Shown here one piece after another: positions 24,894 to 33,917 of a DNA stretch of 64,000 nt (within the stretch, counting starts at the first letter, position 1; the number at the start of each line of letters is the position of its first letter). A program made the position numbers and the translations under genes. The DNA is taken from NCBI GenBank assembly GCA_963663365.2, contig CAXXIH010000008.1, forward strand, positions 1,860,001 to 1,924,000, read 5' to 3'. Under the pieces are notes generated by a model. The model was given only the letters and a program-made list of their open reading frames with translations, was not told the DNA's origin and searched no databases. The stretch comes from G963663365 sp963663365 (GTDB taxonomy: Bacteria > Hinthialibacterota > Hinthialibacteria > Hinthialibacterales > G963663365).

Positions 24894-25646
24894 ATGTCAC
24901 CGCAGGTTATTATTGATGAACGCAAAACCCGCTCCGGCGCCGAGCGAATCATGACGCATCAGGAGCGTTTGACCGCAATCGGCGAGACAATTGCGGGAAT
25001 TGCGCACAGCATCAAAAATATGCTGGGTATGATTAAAGGCGGTGAATACCAAGTCGAAAGCGGATTGCAGCGTGAAGACTTGGCTCGTATCCGTGAAGGG
25101 TGGGCAATGGTTAAAACAGGAAATCAGTTTATTGCTGACCTCGTTTTGAAAATGCTCACACTCTACAGAGATACACAACCCGCCTACGAGGAAATCACAT
25201 TCCGGGAAATCATCGATTCCGTATTAATGGTTCTTAAGTCGAAAGCCAAAGAAAAAGGAGTCCGTTTTGAGGTTCATCTGGAACCGGAAAACATCTCGGG
25301 AATGGTCGATGTCGGCTGTATGCGCGAGGCTCTCCTTAATCTCGCTGATAACGCGATTGATGCCTGTCCGGCGGAAAATGGATGTATAAAGTTTGGCGCA
25401 GTGCACAGCAACGGTCTGCATACGGAACTCTATGTCGAAGATAACGGTCGGGGGATTGCACCGGAAATCGAGCCACGGCTATTTGAACCTTTTTTTACAA
25501 CCAAAGGAGAAACCGGCACGGGATTGGGTTTGCCGGTCGTGCAAAAAATCGTAGAGGAACATCAAGGCGTTTTGCGCTCAGGCCCCGGCCCCCAAGGTGG
25601 CGCACGCTTCACAATACGCATCCCGCGCCGGGAAGCGCTCGGGTGA
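24894..25646 (+). CDS. Sensor-less histidine kinase of operon B
   Basis: 250 residues. There is no membrane segment or obvious sensory domain. The phosphoacceptor box is GETIAGIAHSIKNML (His38). The ATPase domain has the N box (LADNAIDACPAENG), VEDNGRGIAPE and the GTGLGLPVV G2 motif. Such short kinases usually receive their signal from a partner protein, here perhaps the redox complex. It starts 27 bp after the NrfD-cytochrome gene and is followed by a response regulator 40 bp later. Desulfovibrio hmc and tmc loci also carry linked regulatory genes, which makes this arrangement familiar. Confidence 0.88.
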   Translation: MSPQVIIDERKTRSGAERIMTHQERLTAIGETIAGIAHSIKNMLGMIKGGEYQVESGLQREDLARIREGWAMVKTGNQFIADLVLKMLTLYRDTQPAYEEITFREIIDSVLMVLKSKAKEKGVRFEVHLEPENISGMVDVGCMREALLNLADNAIDACPAENGCIKFGAVHSNGLHTELYVEDNGRGIAPEIEPRLFEPFFTTKGETGTGLGLPVVQKIVEEHQGVLRSGPGPQGGARFTIRIPRREALG

Positions 25647-25686
25647 TTTTCATCCGGTATACGATAAAAGTTATGGAGACAAAAAA

Positions 25687-26148
25687 ATGGCTGGCACAAT
25701 AACTCATGAACATTCTCAAGCCGATAAAGCAACCAAGTCAGGGGTAATATTTAAAATCCTGGTAATCGAAGATCAGTCTCAGTACGCCCGGTTCGTTCAG
25801 TCCGTATTTGAGGATCAGGGCTACCATGTGCAGACAGCCTCTAATGCTGAAGAAGCGATGCAACTTGTTGCCGGAGAGGCTCCGGACCTAATAACCCTGG
25901 ATCTGCTAATGCCCGGGAAAACGGGAGTCAAACTGTATCGGGATTTGCGAAAACACGAGAATCTGCAAAACACCCGGATCGTAATCCTCACCGGCCTGGA
26001 TCACGATTCCCAAGGACTGTGCAGTTACAACGAATTTTTCAAACGGATATCCCGAGGCGGTCAGGTATCCGAGCCCGATGCCTATTTGACCAAGCCGATT
26101 GAGGCCGAAACCTTGCTTCATACAGCCCAAAAATTACTCGGCCAATAG
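25687..26148 (+). CDS. Single-domain response regulator of operon B
   Basis: 153 residues from the ATG at 25687 (GGAGAC upstream). A receiver domain covers residues 20-150: ILVIEDQSQYARF (acid pocket), LDLLMPGKTG (phosphoacceptor Asp near 75), the Thr in ILTGL, and the Lys in LTKPIEAE. No DNA-binding output domain is present, so it acts by protein contact or as a phosphate relay. It is the obvious partner of the kinase upstream and the last gene of operon B; I see no terminator right after it. Confidence 0.88.
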   Translation: MAGTITHEHSQADKATKSGVIFKILVIEDQSQYARFVQSVFEDQGYHVQTASNAEEAMQLVAGEAPDLITLDLLMPGKTGVKLYRDLRKHENLQNTRIVILTGLDHDSQGLCSYNEFFKRISRGGQVSEPDAYLTKPIEAETLLHTAQKLLGQ

Positions 26149-26238
26149 GCGGTTTGCCTCCTCTTAATCTCCTCTCGGCAGGATGCCTTGACCAATCCTT
26201 TGGCTTTGCGCAAAGTATTGGACCAGTACAATGTAAAT

Positions 26239-26670
26239 ATGAATGGTCTAGCTTTGCATAAAACGTCAGCCATACTTTGTACCTGTTTGTGCCTTTTGAC
26301 CGGTCCCGCCGGGATTCCTGGTTTGGTTTATTGTATTGGCGAAGACGGTCATTCCGGGATCGAACTCGAGCACGATGTTCACCCCTGCGCCGGATTCAAT
26401 TGCGAAGAACAAAGTGGAATATGGGAGTTCGCACTTGCGGATACGCTTCACGAGCATTCCTGTGTAGATATCCCCCTGTTGTCCGATACGGTCAATGGTG
26501 CTTTGCGCTTGAATAGACCAGATGGGATTCAAATTACTGGTAGTCTGCTGGTTGGTCAGTTCAATTCCTTTCCAACCTTCCCCATCCAAAGCACTTTTCA
26601 AATTCTCTCTGCCGACTCTGTAGTACACCCCCTTTTGCAGTCAATACAAACGACAATCCTGCGTCTCTGA
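26239..26670 (+). CDS. Exported protein preceding the metal-efflux operon, unknown family
   Basis: About 143 residues from the ATG at 26239; the frame is open to 26188 and the start is uncertain. A hydrophobic N-terminus with Cys (ILCTCLCLLTGPAGIPG) looks like a signal peptide. The mature part begins with VYCIGEDGHSGIELEHDVHPCAGFNCEEQ and contains further His and Cys residues (HEHSCVDIPLL), a pattern I recall for small secreted proteins found beside heavy-metal RND systems. It lies 170 bp before the outer-membrane component. A periplasmic metal-binding role is inferred, not shown. Confidence 0.6.
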   Translation: MNGLALHKTSAILCTCLCLLTGPAGIPGLVYCIGEDGHSGIELEHDVHPCAGFNCEEQSGIWEFALADTLHEHSCVDIPLLSDTVNGALRLNRPDGIQITGSLLVGQFNSFPTFPIQSTFQILSADSVVHPLLQSIQTTILRL

Positions 26671-26774
26671 GTTTTTTTCATCTTTCCATTTGAATTCCAG
26701 TCCGGACGATTCCAAATGATAGCCGTTCGTACTGTCTTTTGAGCAGCACTTGGCTCATGTCAGTCCACTCTTAA

Positions 26775-26815
26775 GCAACTGCGGCGTGATTTACATCCAT
26801 ATTCGCCGCAATTGC
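26775..26815. promoter_or_regulatory. 12-bp inverted repeat before the metal-efflux operon
   Basis: Arms GCAACTGCGGCG (26775-26786) and CGCCGCAATTGC (26804-26815) pair at 11 of 12 positions with a 17-nt spacer. It ends 26 bp before the probable start of the outer-membrane gene. It could be an operator of a metal-responsive regulator or an mRNA leader hairpin. Confidence 0.5.
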
Positions 26816-26841
26816 ACCCATAAAACTAAAAGTTGGAAATC

Positions 26842-28173
26842 ATGAAAGCGCAACGTTTCAATACTTATTTCACAATCTATTTAGGACTCCAGTTATCTCT
26901 CGCATTGCAATCTCACGCGCAAGATGGTTTCCCCGATCCACGTCCATTGGGAAACAGTATTCAAGCGCATGGATTGGATAGTGTAGAACAACAAGGAGAG
27001 CTGACTTTTGAAGCAGCGTTGGCTCTCGCTCTGCAAAATAATCCCGGCTTGGCAGCATCTGCACGGGAAGTGCATGCAAGCGATGCTGATGCGTCACAAG
27101 AGGGCATGCTCCCAAATCCCGAATTCGAGTTCGAGGCTGAAGGTTTTGCGGGTTCGGGTGGATTGAGTGGCACAGACGCGATGGAGACAACCATCGCTAT
27201 CAACCAGACATTCGAACTTGGCGGCAAAAGAAATAAACGCCATCAAGTGGCTCTCGCCCGGCGGGATTTAGCCGGTTGGGATTACGAAACGGAGCGTTTG
27301 GACCTAATCACTAAAGTCCGGAAGAGATTTGTTGAAGTTGCTGTAATGCAAGAAGAATCAGAGTTGGCAAAGCATCGCGTTGAACTTGCACAAAAAGCAT
27401 ACGACACGGTCGTGCAATTGGTTCAAGCGGGAAAAGTGCCACCGATTGATGAGAAGAACGCACTTGTTGAACTCACCAACAGCAAGATCGAGCAAAGACG
27501 TAGTTCATCGCAACTCAAAATCGCTCGAAACCACTTGGCAATCCTTTGGGGGCAAAAGAACGCACAATTCACTCAAGTGACAGCAAACCTTAGAGAACTG
27601 CAACCATTGCCGGTATTAGATGAGCTCCAGCCTTTGTTGGAACGTGCTCCCGAAATATCCCGTTGGGACAGCAAACTTCTAGAAACAGACAACGCTCTGA
27701 AATTACAAAAAGCACAAGCTATTCCCGACATCTCGGCAGGCTTGGGTGTGCGGCATGAAAACGAATCTGACGACACGGCCTTGGTCGCGGCTATCTCAAT
27801 TCCATTGCCGCTGTTCAATCGTAATCAGGGTGCCGTTCGCGCCGCTGAAACACGAAAGCAAAAAGCAGAGATTCTGCAGACAGACGCCATTGCATCCGGA
27901 GAGAATTCGCTTCGAGCGGCCTATCAAGAACTGTCTTTGCTCGAAGAGGAAGTCAAATTGCTCGACGATATCGTTCTGCCAGCTGCTCAGGAATCGTTCC
28001 GCGTCGCTCAAGAAGGATACCGGCAAGGAAAAATGGCCTACCTCGATGTGCTTCATGCACAAAGAACGCTCTTTGAAACAGAAAGCCAATTCATAAGCAC
28101 GCTAAGGGACTATCACCAGGCGATAGCCGGCCTGGAACGCATTATCGGCGGGCCATGGCCCAAAAGCGAATAA
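26842..28173 (+). CDS. CzcC/CusC-type outer-membrane efflux protein
   Basis: 443 residues from the ATG at 26842 (ATG at 26833 also in frame). It has a signal peptide (TYFTIYLGLQLSLALQSHAQD), followed by two TolC-like repeats: LTFEAALALALQNNPGLAAS and the second-half SLPLFNRNQGAVRAAE-type segment (here ISIPLPLFNRNQGAVRAAETR), with long coiled helices between. It forms the outer-membrane channel of a tripartite heavy-metal exporter with the two genes downstream, 30 bp and 50 bp away. The family is clear; the metal is not. Confidence 0.9.
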   Translation: MKAQRFNTYFTIYLGLQLSLALQSHAQDGFPDPRPLGNSIQAHGLDSVEQQGELTFEAALALALQNNPGLAASAREVHASDADASQEGMLPNPEFEFEAEGFAGSGGLSGTDAMETTIAINQTFELGGKRNKRHQVALARRDLAGWDYETERLDLITKVRKRFVEVAVMQEESELAKHRVELAQKAYDTVVQLVQAGKVPPIDEKNALVELTNSKIEQRRSSSQLKIARNHLAILWGQKNAQFTQVTANLRELQPLPVLDELQPLLERAPEISRWDSKLLETDNALKLQKAQAIPDISAGLGVRHENESDDTALVAAISIPLPLFNRNQGAVRAAETRKQKAEILQTDAIASGENSLRAAYQELSLLEEEVKLLDDIVLPAAQESFRVAQEGYRQGKMAYLDVLHAQRTLFETESQFISTLRDYHQAIAGLERIIGGPWPKSE

Positions 28174-28203
28174 AAGAACATAGATCATAGGCAGGAAAGC
28201 ATC

Positions 28204-29991
28204 ATGAAAAATATACGATCCATATTATTAACTTGCATCGCATTGCTTGGCTTATTCTTGTTTTTGTTCAATGCAGATGGCGGGCCTCATAACCATGAGA
28301 ACCAACAGGTCAACGAAGAGTATGCGAATGAAACGGGACATCCAAATGATGAGCATGACGACCACAAAGACCAACAAAGTCACGTTGAAGATGAAGGTCA
28401 AAATGAAATAGACGAGCATGATGACCATGCCGGCCACGCTGAGGAGGGCCATCAACACGGTGCTGAAGAGGCGCCTGGATTGTCCAATATCAATAGCGAG
28501 ACGATTCAATTCGCGATTGCTGAGCCAGGCGTTTTGAAACGTCAGATCAGTCTGCCGGGTGAGATTAAAATCAACACAGATCAAATGGCGCATATCGTTC
28601 CCCGTGTGCCCGGCGTGGTGCGCCAGGTATTCAAACGCGCCGGAGACCGCGTAAAAAAAGGCGAAGTCTTGGCCTATATCGAAAGCACCGAGGTGGGCAC
28701 GGCAAAAGTCGAATACCTCTCGAAAAAGACAGAACTGGGTTGTTGCGCAATTCTTCTCACGCGTGCACAAGAAATTCACGATAACACATTACGGCTTATC
28801 GATTTTTTACACGGTGAGCCTTCTATGGAAGAAATTAGAAATTACGACTCATCCGGAAGCGGCGCATACTGGGGGAAACTTGTATCCGCGTATGCAGAAT
28901 ATGTCTTTGCAAAATCAGCCTATGAACGGGAAAAAAGCCTATCGGACCAGAAGATTACAAGCGAAAACGATTTCTTAAGCGCCGTGAATAATCTCAAACA
29001 GGCTGAGGCCAATTATCTGGCTGCGCTGGATGAATCGTTATTTGAGGTAACACGTGACCTGCTCGAAGCACAGCAACAACAGCAAGTCGGCACTTTGGAA
29101 TTAAAAAATGCAGAACGCACACTCTATGTGCTTGGACTTTCAGAATCCGACATCGAAGGACTCGATCATTTGTCGACAACAACAGGTGATCCCAAAACGG
29201 AACACGAGTGCAATGATCCAAACTGCACGGATTGCAGCAACCATCAACAAAGTGATTTAGAGCATTCGCGGGCATCAGCAAATAGCCACTCAGACGGACA
29301 CGAGTGTAATGATCCCGATTGCACAGATTGCATCAATCACAAAGAGAAAGAGGCTCACGGCGAAAGTCATGTATTCACCGGCCATGATGAACAAACACTT
29401 GCGCTGTATCCGTTACGGGCGCCATTCGATGGAACAATCGTAGAAAAACACATCACATTGGGCGAAAAACTGGGCGACGACGATAACGCATTCACCATAG
29501 TCGATCTCAGCAGTGTATGGGTGGATTTTAGTATTTTCGCCAAAGAACTCGATTCCGTGCATCTCGGTGAGCTGGTTCATCTCAGCACCGCCAATTCAAA
29601 CCAGGAAGCAACAGGCGAAATTGATTATTTGGCTCCGGTGATTGATCGTGAGACTCGAACGGCTTTGGGGCGGGCCACAATCGAAAACACCGACGGAAAG
29701 TGGCGCCCCGGCCTATTTGTCACCGTGGATATTTTGAAAGACGAAATTCCTGTCCCTATCGCCATTCCAAAAGATACCGTGCAAAACATAGAAAATGAAG
29801 CCGTAGTTTTTGTGCGCCATGAAGGAGATATCGAACCGAGACCCGTCCATATTGGGCGCGAAGATTCCTCTACGGTCGAAATTCTGTCAGGGCTTTCGCC
29901 GGGAGACGAATATGTATCCGGCAATTCATTTTCCTTAAAGGCCGAAATTATCACCAGCGGCCTGGATCCGCATGCCGGACACGGACACTAA
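28204..29991 (+). CDS. CzcB-type periplasmic adaptor with His-rich N-terminus and Cys/His repeats
   Basis: 595 residues. After an N-terminal hydrophobic helix come about 75 residues very rich in His, Asp and Glu (HDDHKDQQSH, DDHAGHAEEGHQHG), as in metal-chelating CzcB proteins. The adaptor core has barrel-sandwich and lipoyl halves (IVPRVPGVVRQVFKRAGDRVKKGEVLAYIES and LRAPFDGTIVEKHITLGEKL) around a helical hairpin. Between the halves two copies of HECNDPxCTDCxNH (residues 334-347 and 366-379, 32 residues apart) form an insertion with six cysteines and many histidines. It couples the RND pump to the outer-membrane channel and may collect periplasmic metal. The insertion is the odd part. Confidence 0.9.
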   Translation: MKNIRSILLTCIALLGLFLFLFNADGGPHNHENQQVNEEYANETGHPNDEHDDHKDQQSHVEDEGQNEIDEHDDHAGHAEEGHQHGAEEAPGLSNINSETIQFAIAEPGVLKRQISLPGEIKINTDQMAHIVPRVPGVVRQVFKRAGDRVKKGEVLAYIESTEVGTAKVEYLSKKTELGCCAILLTRAQEIHDNTLRLIDFLHGEPSMEEIRNYDSSGSGAYWGKLVSAYAEYVFAKSAYEREKSLSDQKITSENDFLSAVNNLKQAEANYLAALDESLFEVTRDLLEAQQQQQVGTLELKNAERTLYVLGLSESDIEGLDHLSTTTGDPKTEHECNDPNCTDCSNHQQSDLEHSRASANSHSDGHECNDPDCTDCINHKEKEAHGESHVFTGHDEQTLALYPLRAPFDGTIVEKHITLGEKLGDDDNAFTIVDLSSVWVDFSIFAKELDSVHLGELVHLSTANSNQEATGEIDYLAPVIDRETRTALGRATIENTDGKWRPGLFVTVDILKDEIPVPIAIPKDTVQNIENEAVVFVRHEGDIEPRPVHIGREDSSTVEILSGLSPGDEYVSGNSFSLKAEIITSGLDPHAGHGH

Positions 29992-30041
29992 TTGCAATCG
30001 GCGCATGTTCCGGAAACAGTAACGAATAGAGGAGTTGTGAC

Positions 30042-33000
30042 GTGATCGATTGGATCATCGAAAAAGCATTGGCCGCTAGAGGTTTGGTTCTATTAGGAGC
30101 AATCGCTGTGATTGCAGCGGGCATTTATCAATATCGCCAAATGCCTGTTGACGCTTTCCCGGACATCTCTCCGATTATGGTTCCCATATTTGCCGAAGCG
30201 CATGGTATGGCGCCTGAAGAGATCGAACGGCTGATTACCTATCCAATTGAATCGGCCATGAACGGCTTGCCCGGCGTGACTCAAATCAAATCAACCTCGG
30301 CATTCGGCATGGCTGTCATTTATGTCTATTTTCAAGATGACATCGATATCTATTTCGCGCGGCAATTGGTAAATGAACGTCTGGGCAGCGCACAAGCCGA
30401 CCTTCCGGAAATGCATGAACCGCCGGGTTTGGGCCCAATCTCTACAGGCTTGGGGCAAATTTTCATTTACTATTTGACATTAGATGAAGGCATCGATACA
30501 GAAGGCAAAGAGTCCAATACTTATTTACGCGAAATAAATGATTGGATTGTCAAATTCCAACTTCAAACCGTCCCGGGCGTTACCGATATTCTTTCAATCG
30601 GCGGCCATGTGCTGCAATATGAAATCCGTATCGATCCTTCCGCGCTCAATGAATACAATCTTTCAATCGAGAATATTGTTGAAGCAGTACAAGCGAATAA
30701 TCGCAACGCAGGCGGCCAATTTCTGGTATTGGGTTCCGAAGAATACCTTGTGCGCGGGCTTGGATTACTCCGCGACCTAGAGAACATCCGCTCAATTCCG
30801 GTAAAGGTCGTGGATGGAGTCTCCATTCATATTCACGACTTGGCCGAAGTTGCTTACGGGAATGAAATTCGCAGGGGTGTGGTTACTCATAACGGAACCG
30901 TAGAAGTCGTCTCCGGAATCGTTTTGAAACTCTATGGGGAGAATACATCGGATGTCATCTCCCGCCTATACGGGAAAGTCGCCGACGTACAAGAATCGCT
31001 TCCAGCAGGTGTGCACTTGGTACCTTATTACGAACAAGCCGAATTGGTGGATCGTGCCACACAGACTGTCAAAGACGCACTGCTGGCCGGCGCCGTGCTT
31101 GTCTTGCTGACACTCTTCTTCTTTCTCGGCAATTTACGCTCAGCGTTTATCGTTGCCCTGTCTTTGCCCCTGTGTGCATTGATCGCTGTTCTGGCGATGC
31201 GTTGGCAAGGGATTTCGGCAAATCTCATGTCTCTGGGTGGAATTGCCATTGGTATCGGCATGTTGGGTGACGGCGCAATCGTAATGGTCGAGAATATCTA
31301 TCGCCACATAACCGAATCCGAACACTCATCCTCAGAAAGAGCTAAAATTATTGCCAAAGCGGCAAAGGAAGTTGGAAGACCTATCGTATTTTCAATCGCC
31401 ATTATTGTCATGGTCTTTCTCCCGATATTCGCGCTACAAGGTGTCGAGGGGAAAATGTTTTCCCCACTGGCGTTTACGGTAAGTTCGGCTTTGGCGGGTT
31501 CTTTGCTGACCGCCTTGTTCGTCGCACCCGCAATGGCTTCTTTTTTATTGCGAGGGGGGAATCAGCAAAACAACTTTCTTATTACGGCATTGCAGCGCAT
31601 TTATCGCCCGCTCCTCTCTCTTGCTCTCCGGTGGAAATTCCTGGTGGCGATTATTGCGGGGATAGCGGCCTGTATCAGTTTGGTTGTCTTGCCGCGTCTG
31701 GGCACTGAGTTCATGCCGACTCTCGAAGAGGGTTCGATTCTCATCGGAGTAACAATGGCTCCTTCGATTGCCTTGGAAGAGGCAACGGATACTGTAATGC
31801 AGATCGAAAGAAAGATTATGCAATACGATGAAGTCCATGAAACCGTATCACGGATCGGACGGCCCGAGGCAGGCAGTCATCCGCATCCCGTGAACTATGC
31901 AGAAATTCATATTGAACTGAATGAAGAGAGTGAATGGAAGAATTTCAAAACGAAAAAGGAAATCGTAGAAAGCCTAAGCATAGAACTTGCTCCCATACCC
32001 GGCGTGCAACTGAACTTCACACAGCCGATTCAAAACGCTTTTGATGAACTATTATCGGGAATCAAAGCCCAGGTTGCAGTCAAAGTTTTTGGTGAAGATT
32101 TAGGAATTTTGCAGAAACTTGCAGGCGAGATACGGGAAGCAATTGAGGATGTTCCCGGCCTTAAAGATTTGGCAACCGAGCAGAGTTTCGGACAACCTCA
32201 AGTGCAGATCGCAACCAATCGGAAAGCATGTTCCCGCTATGGCGTCACAGTCGATGAAATCTTGGAGATTGTGGAGATGGCTGTCGGAGGCGAAGTGATC
32301 GGCGATCTTTACCGCAATACCCGCCGGTATGGCATACATGTACGTTTTCAAGAAATCTACAGAAACAATCCCGAGGCAATCGGAAACATTCTATTGCGAA
32401 CCGGCAACGGCGCTCTGATCCCGCTCCAAGAAGTGGCAGATGTCAAACAGGTCATCGGCCCGATTCAAATTAATCGCGAAAACAATCAGCGGCGTTGGAT
32501 TGTACAAGGCAATGTTCGCGGGCGTGATCTTGGAAGTGTGGTCTCCGAAATTCAAGAGCGAATTCGCAACCGCGTGGATATCCCCTCAGGCTATTTCGTT
32601 GATTATGGAGGGCAATTTGAGAACCAACAGCGAGCAATGAAACGTTTGACAATTATTGTCCCGGCTGTGTTGGCGGCTATTTTTATCTTACTTTGGATGT
32701 CATTCGGTTCACCACGTCATGCATCGCTTATTTTGCTAAATGTGCCTTTGGCCCTGATCGGTGGAGTCTTTGGGCTTTTCATCACCGGAGAATATCTTTC
32801 AGTCCCGGCTTCTGTCGGTTTTATTGCCTTATTCGGAATTGCGGTGCAGAATGGTGTTGTTCTAGTTAGTTGCTTTAATCAAATCCGCCATGAAACGGCT
32901 GATATCAATGATGCTGTTCTTCAGGCGGCAATGATGCGCCTGCGCCCGGTATTGCTAACAGCGGTGACTACGGTCCTGGGACTATTACCGCTCCTGCTCT

Positions 33001-33137
33001 CTCACGGTATCGGGTCGGAGGTTCAACGCCCTCTGGCGGTAGTGGTTGTGTTCGGGCTGACAAGTTCAACACTTCTGACATTGTTTGTGTTGCCCACAGT
33101 TTATGCTTGGGTTGAGCGAAATCTTCGCTCAACTTAA
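30042..33137 (+). CDS. Heavy-metal efflux RND transporter (CzcA/CusA family)
   Basis: 1031 residues with the normal RND layout of 12 helices and two large periplasmic loops. The motif GGIAIGIGMLGDGAIVMVEN near residue 400 keeps the conserved Asp and Glu of the proton pathway but has Gly where CzcA has its first Asp and CusA an Ala. The three methionines that line the Cu/Ag path in CusA (573, 623, 672) are not conserved here (local segments SILIGVTMAPS, NYAEIHIEL, NAFDELLSG). The metal specificity is therefore unresolved, but divalent cations are more likely; the His-rich adaptor agrees. Third gene of the efflux operon. Confidence 0.93.
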   Translation: MIDWIIEKALAARGLVLLGAIAVIAAGIYQYRQMPVDAFPDISPIMVPIFAEAHGMAPEEIERLITYPIESAMNGLPGVTQIKSTSAFGMAVIYVYFQDDIDIYFARQLVNERLGSAQADLPEMHEPPGLGPISTGLGQIFIYYLTLDEGIDTEGKESNTYLREINDWIVKFQLQTVPGVTDILSIGGHVLQYEIRIDPSALNEYNLSIENIVEAVQANNRNAGGQFLVLGSEEYLVRGLGLLRDLENIRSIPVKVVDGVSIHIHDLAEVAYGNEIRRGVVTHNGTVEVVSGIVLKLYGENTSDVISRLYGKVADVQESLPAGVHLVPYYEQAELVDRATQTVKDALLAGAVLVLLTLFFFLGNLRSAFIVALSLPLCALIAVLAMRWQGISANLMSLGGIAIGIGMLGDGAIVMVENIYRHITESEHSSSERAKIIAKAAKEVGRPIVFSIAIIVMVFLPIFALQGVEGKMFSPLAFTVSSALAGSLLTALFVAPAMASFLLRGGNQQNNFLITALQRIYRPLLSLALRWKFLVAIIAGIAACISLVVLPRLGTEFMPTLEEGSILIGVTMAPSIALEEATDTVMQIERKIMQYDEVHETVSRIGRPEAGSHPHPVNYAEIHIELNEESEWKNFKTKKEIVESLSIELAPIPGVQLNFTQPIQNAFDELLSGIKAQVAVKVFGEDLGILQKLAGEIREAIEDVPGLKDLATEQSFGQPQVQIATNRKACSRYGVTVDEILEIVEMAVGGEVIGDLYRNTRRYGIHVRFQEIYRNNPEAIGNILLRTGNGALIPLQEVADVKQVIGPIQINRENNQRRWIVQGNVRGRDLGSVVSEIQERIRNRVDIPSGYFVDYGGQFENQQRAMKRLTIIVPAVLAAIFILLWMSFGSPRHASLILLNVPLALIGGVFGLFITGEYLSVPASVGFIALFGIAVQNGVVLVSCFNQIRHETADINDAVLQAAMMRLRPVLLTAVTTVLGLLPLLLSHGIGSEVQRPLAVVVVFGLTSSTLLTLFVLPTVYAWVERNLRST

Positions 33138-33190
33138 TGGATATGAGTCTAAAATATAGAAGATTCACCGCACATTATAGCGGGAGGGCA

Positions 33191-33832
33191 TTAGTCCGAT
33201 TCGGGTTGCTCGTCAATTGCCTGATAATACTCCGGATAAAGTTTTTCACCGCATTCCGGGCAAAGACCATGACTGAATTCGACTCCCGAATGTTCGCGCA
33301 GATAATTCTCGATCTGGTTCCAGTAGCCTTTGTCGTCTCTAATCTTTTTGCAATTGGCGCAGATCGGCAAAAGGCCACTGAGAGTTTTGACATGGGCCAA
33401 AGCCTTTTCAAGACGGGCAATCAGTTCATCCCGCATTTCATTGGCCTGGTGCCGTTCAAGAGCATACCGAATGGATCGCTCCAATAGTTCCGAGCGCAGA
33501 TGGTCTTTGGGAAGATAGTCTGCGGCTCCGGCTTTCATCGCCAATAAATCAATCTCGTGATCGCCTTGGCCGGTGAGCATAATGATCGGCGTTGAACACC
33601 CCGCATCGACCGCATCGTGCAAGAGCTCTAATCCGTTTCGCTCTCCCAGATTGTAATCGAGCAAACAAACATCGTGTCCATTTTGTGCCACCACTTCCAA
33701 GCCGACCTCATAGGTATCGATCCACTCCAGGTCAAACCGCGCAGCCGTCGCTTCTTCGAGTAAATCCAATGTAAGGACATAACTATCCTCATCATCATCG
33801 ATTAAAAGAACTCGAATCTCTGTACCATTCAT
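33191..33832 (-). CDS. Response regulator with a C-terminal zinc-ribbon-like tail
   Basis: 213 residues. A receiver domain fills residues 5-125 (LLIDDDED; phosphoacceptor Asp in VCLLDYNLGERNG; MLTGQG; LPKDHL). A coiled segment (ERHQANEMRDELIARLEKAL) leads to a C-terminal module LLPICANCKKIRDDKGYWNQIE...CPECGEKLYPEY with two CX2C knuckles. This module occurs at the C-terminus of many PAS and receiver proteins and is of unknown function. No DNA-binding domain. It is 85 bp downstream of the Cache-kinase gene and is probably its partner. Confidence 0.88.
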   Translation of the reverse strand: MNGTEIRVLLIDDDEDSYVLTLDLLEEATAARFDLEWIDTYEVGLEVVAQNGHDVCLLDYNLGERNGLELLHDAVDAGCSTPIIMLTGQGDHEIDLLAMKAGAADYLPKDHLRSELLERSIRYALERHQANEMRDELIARLEKALAHVKTLSGLLPICANCKKIRDDKGYWNQIENYLREHSGVEFSHGLCPECGEKLYPEYYQAIDEQPESD

Positions 33833-33917
33833 TCTTTATTCATCCGTTCCACAATAGCACGGCTTCAAATCATCACTTCATAATACCAAGAAACCGAACT
33901 CCAAAGCTCAAAAGACA

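Noticed and set aside
30042..33137. CusA-type copper/silver pump
   Set aside because: The TM4 loop resembles CusA, but the three methionines of its metal path are replaced, and the adaptor is His-rich as in Czc systems.
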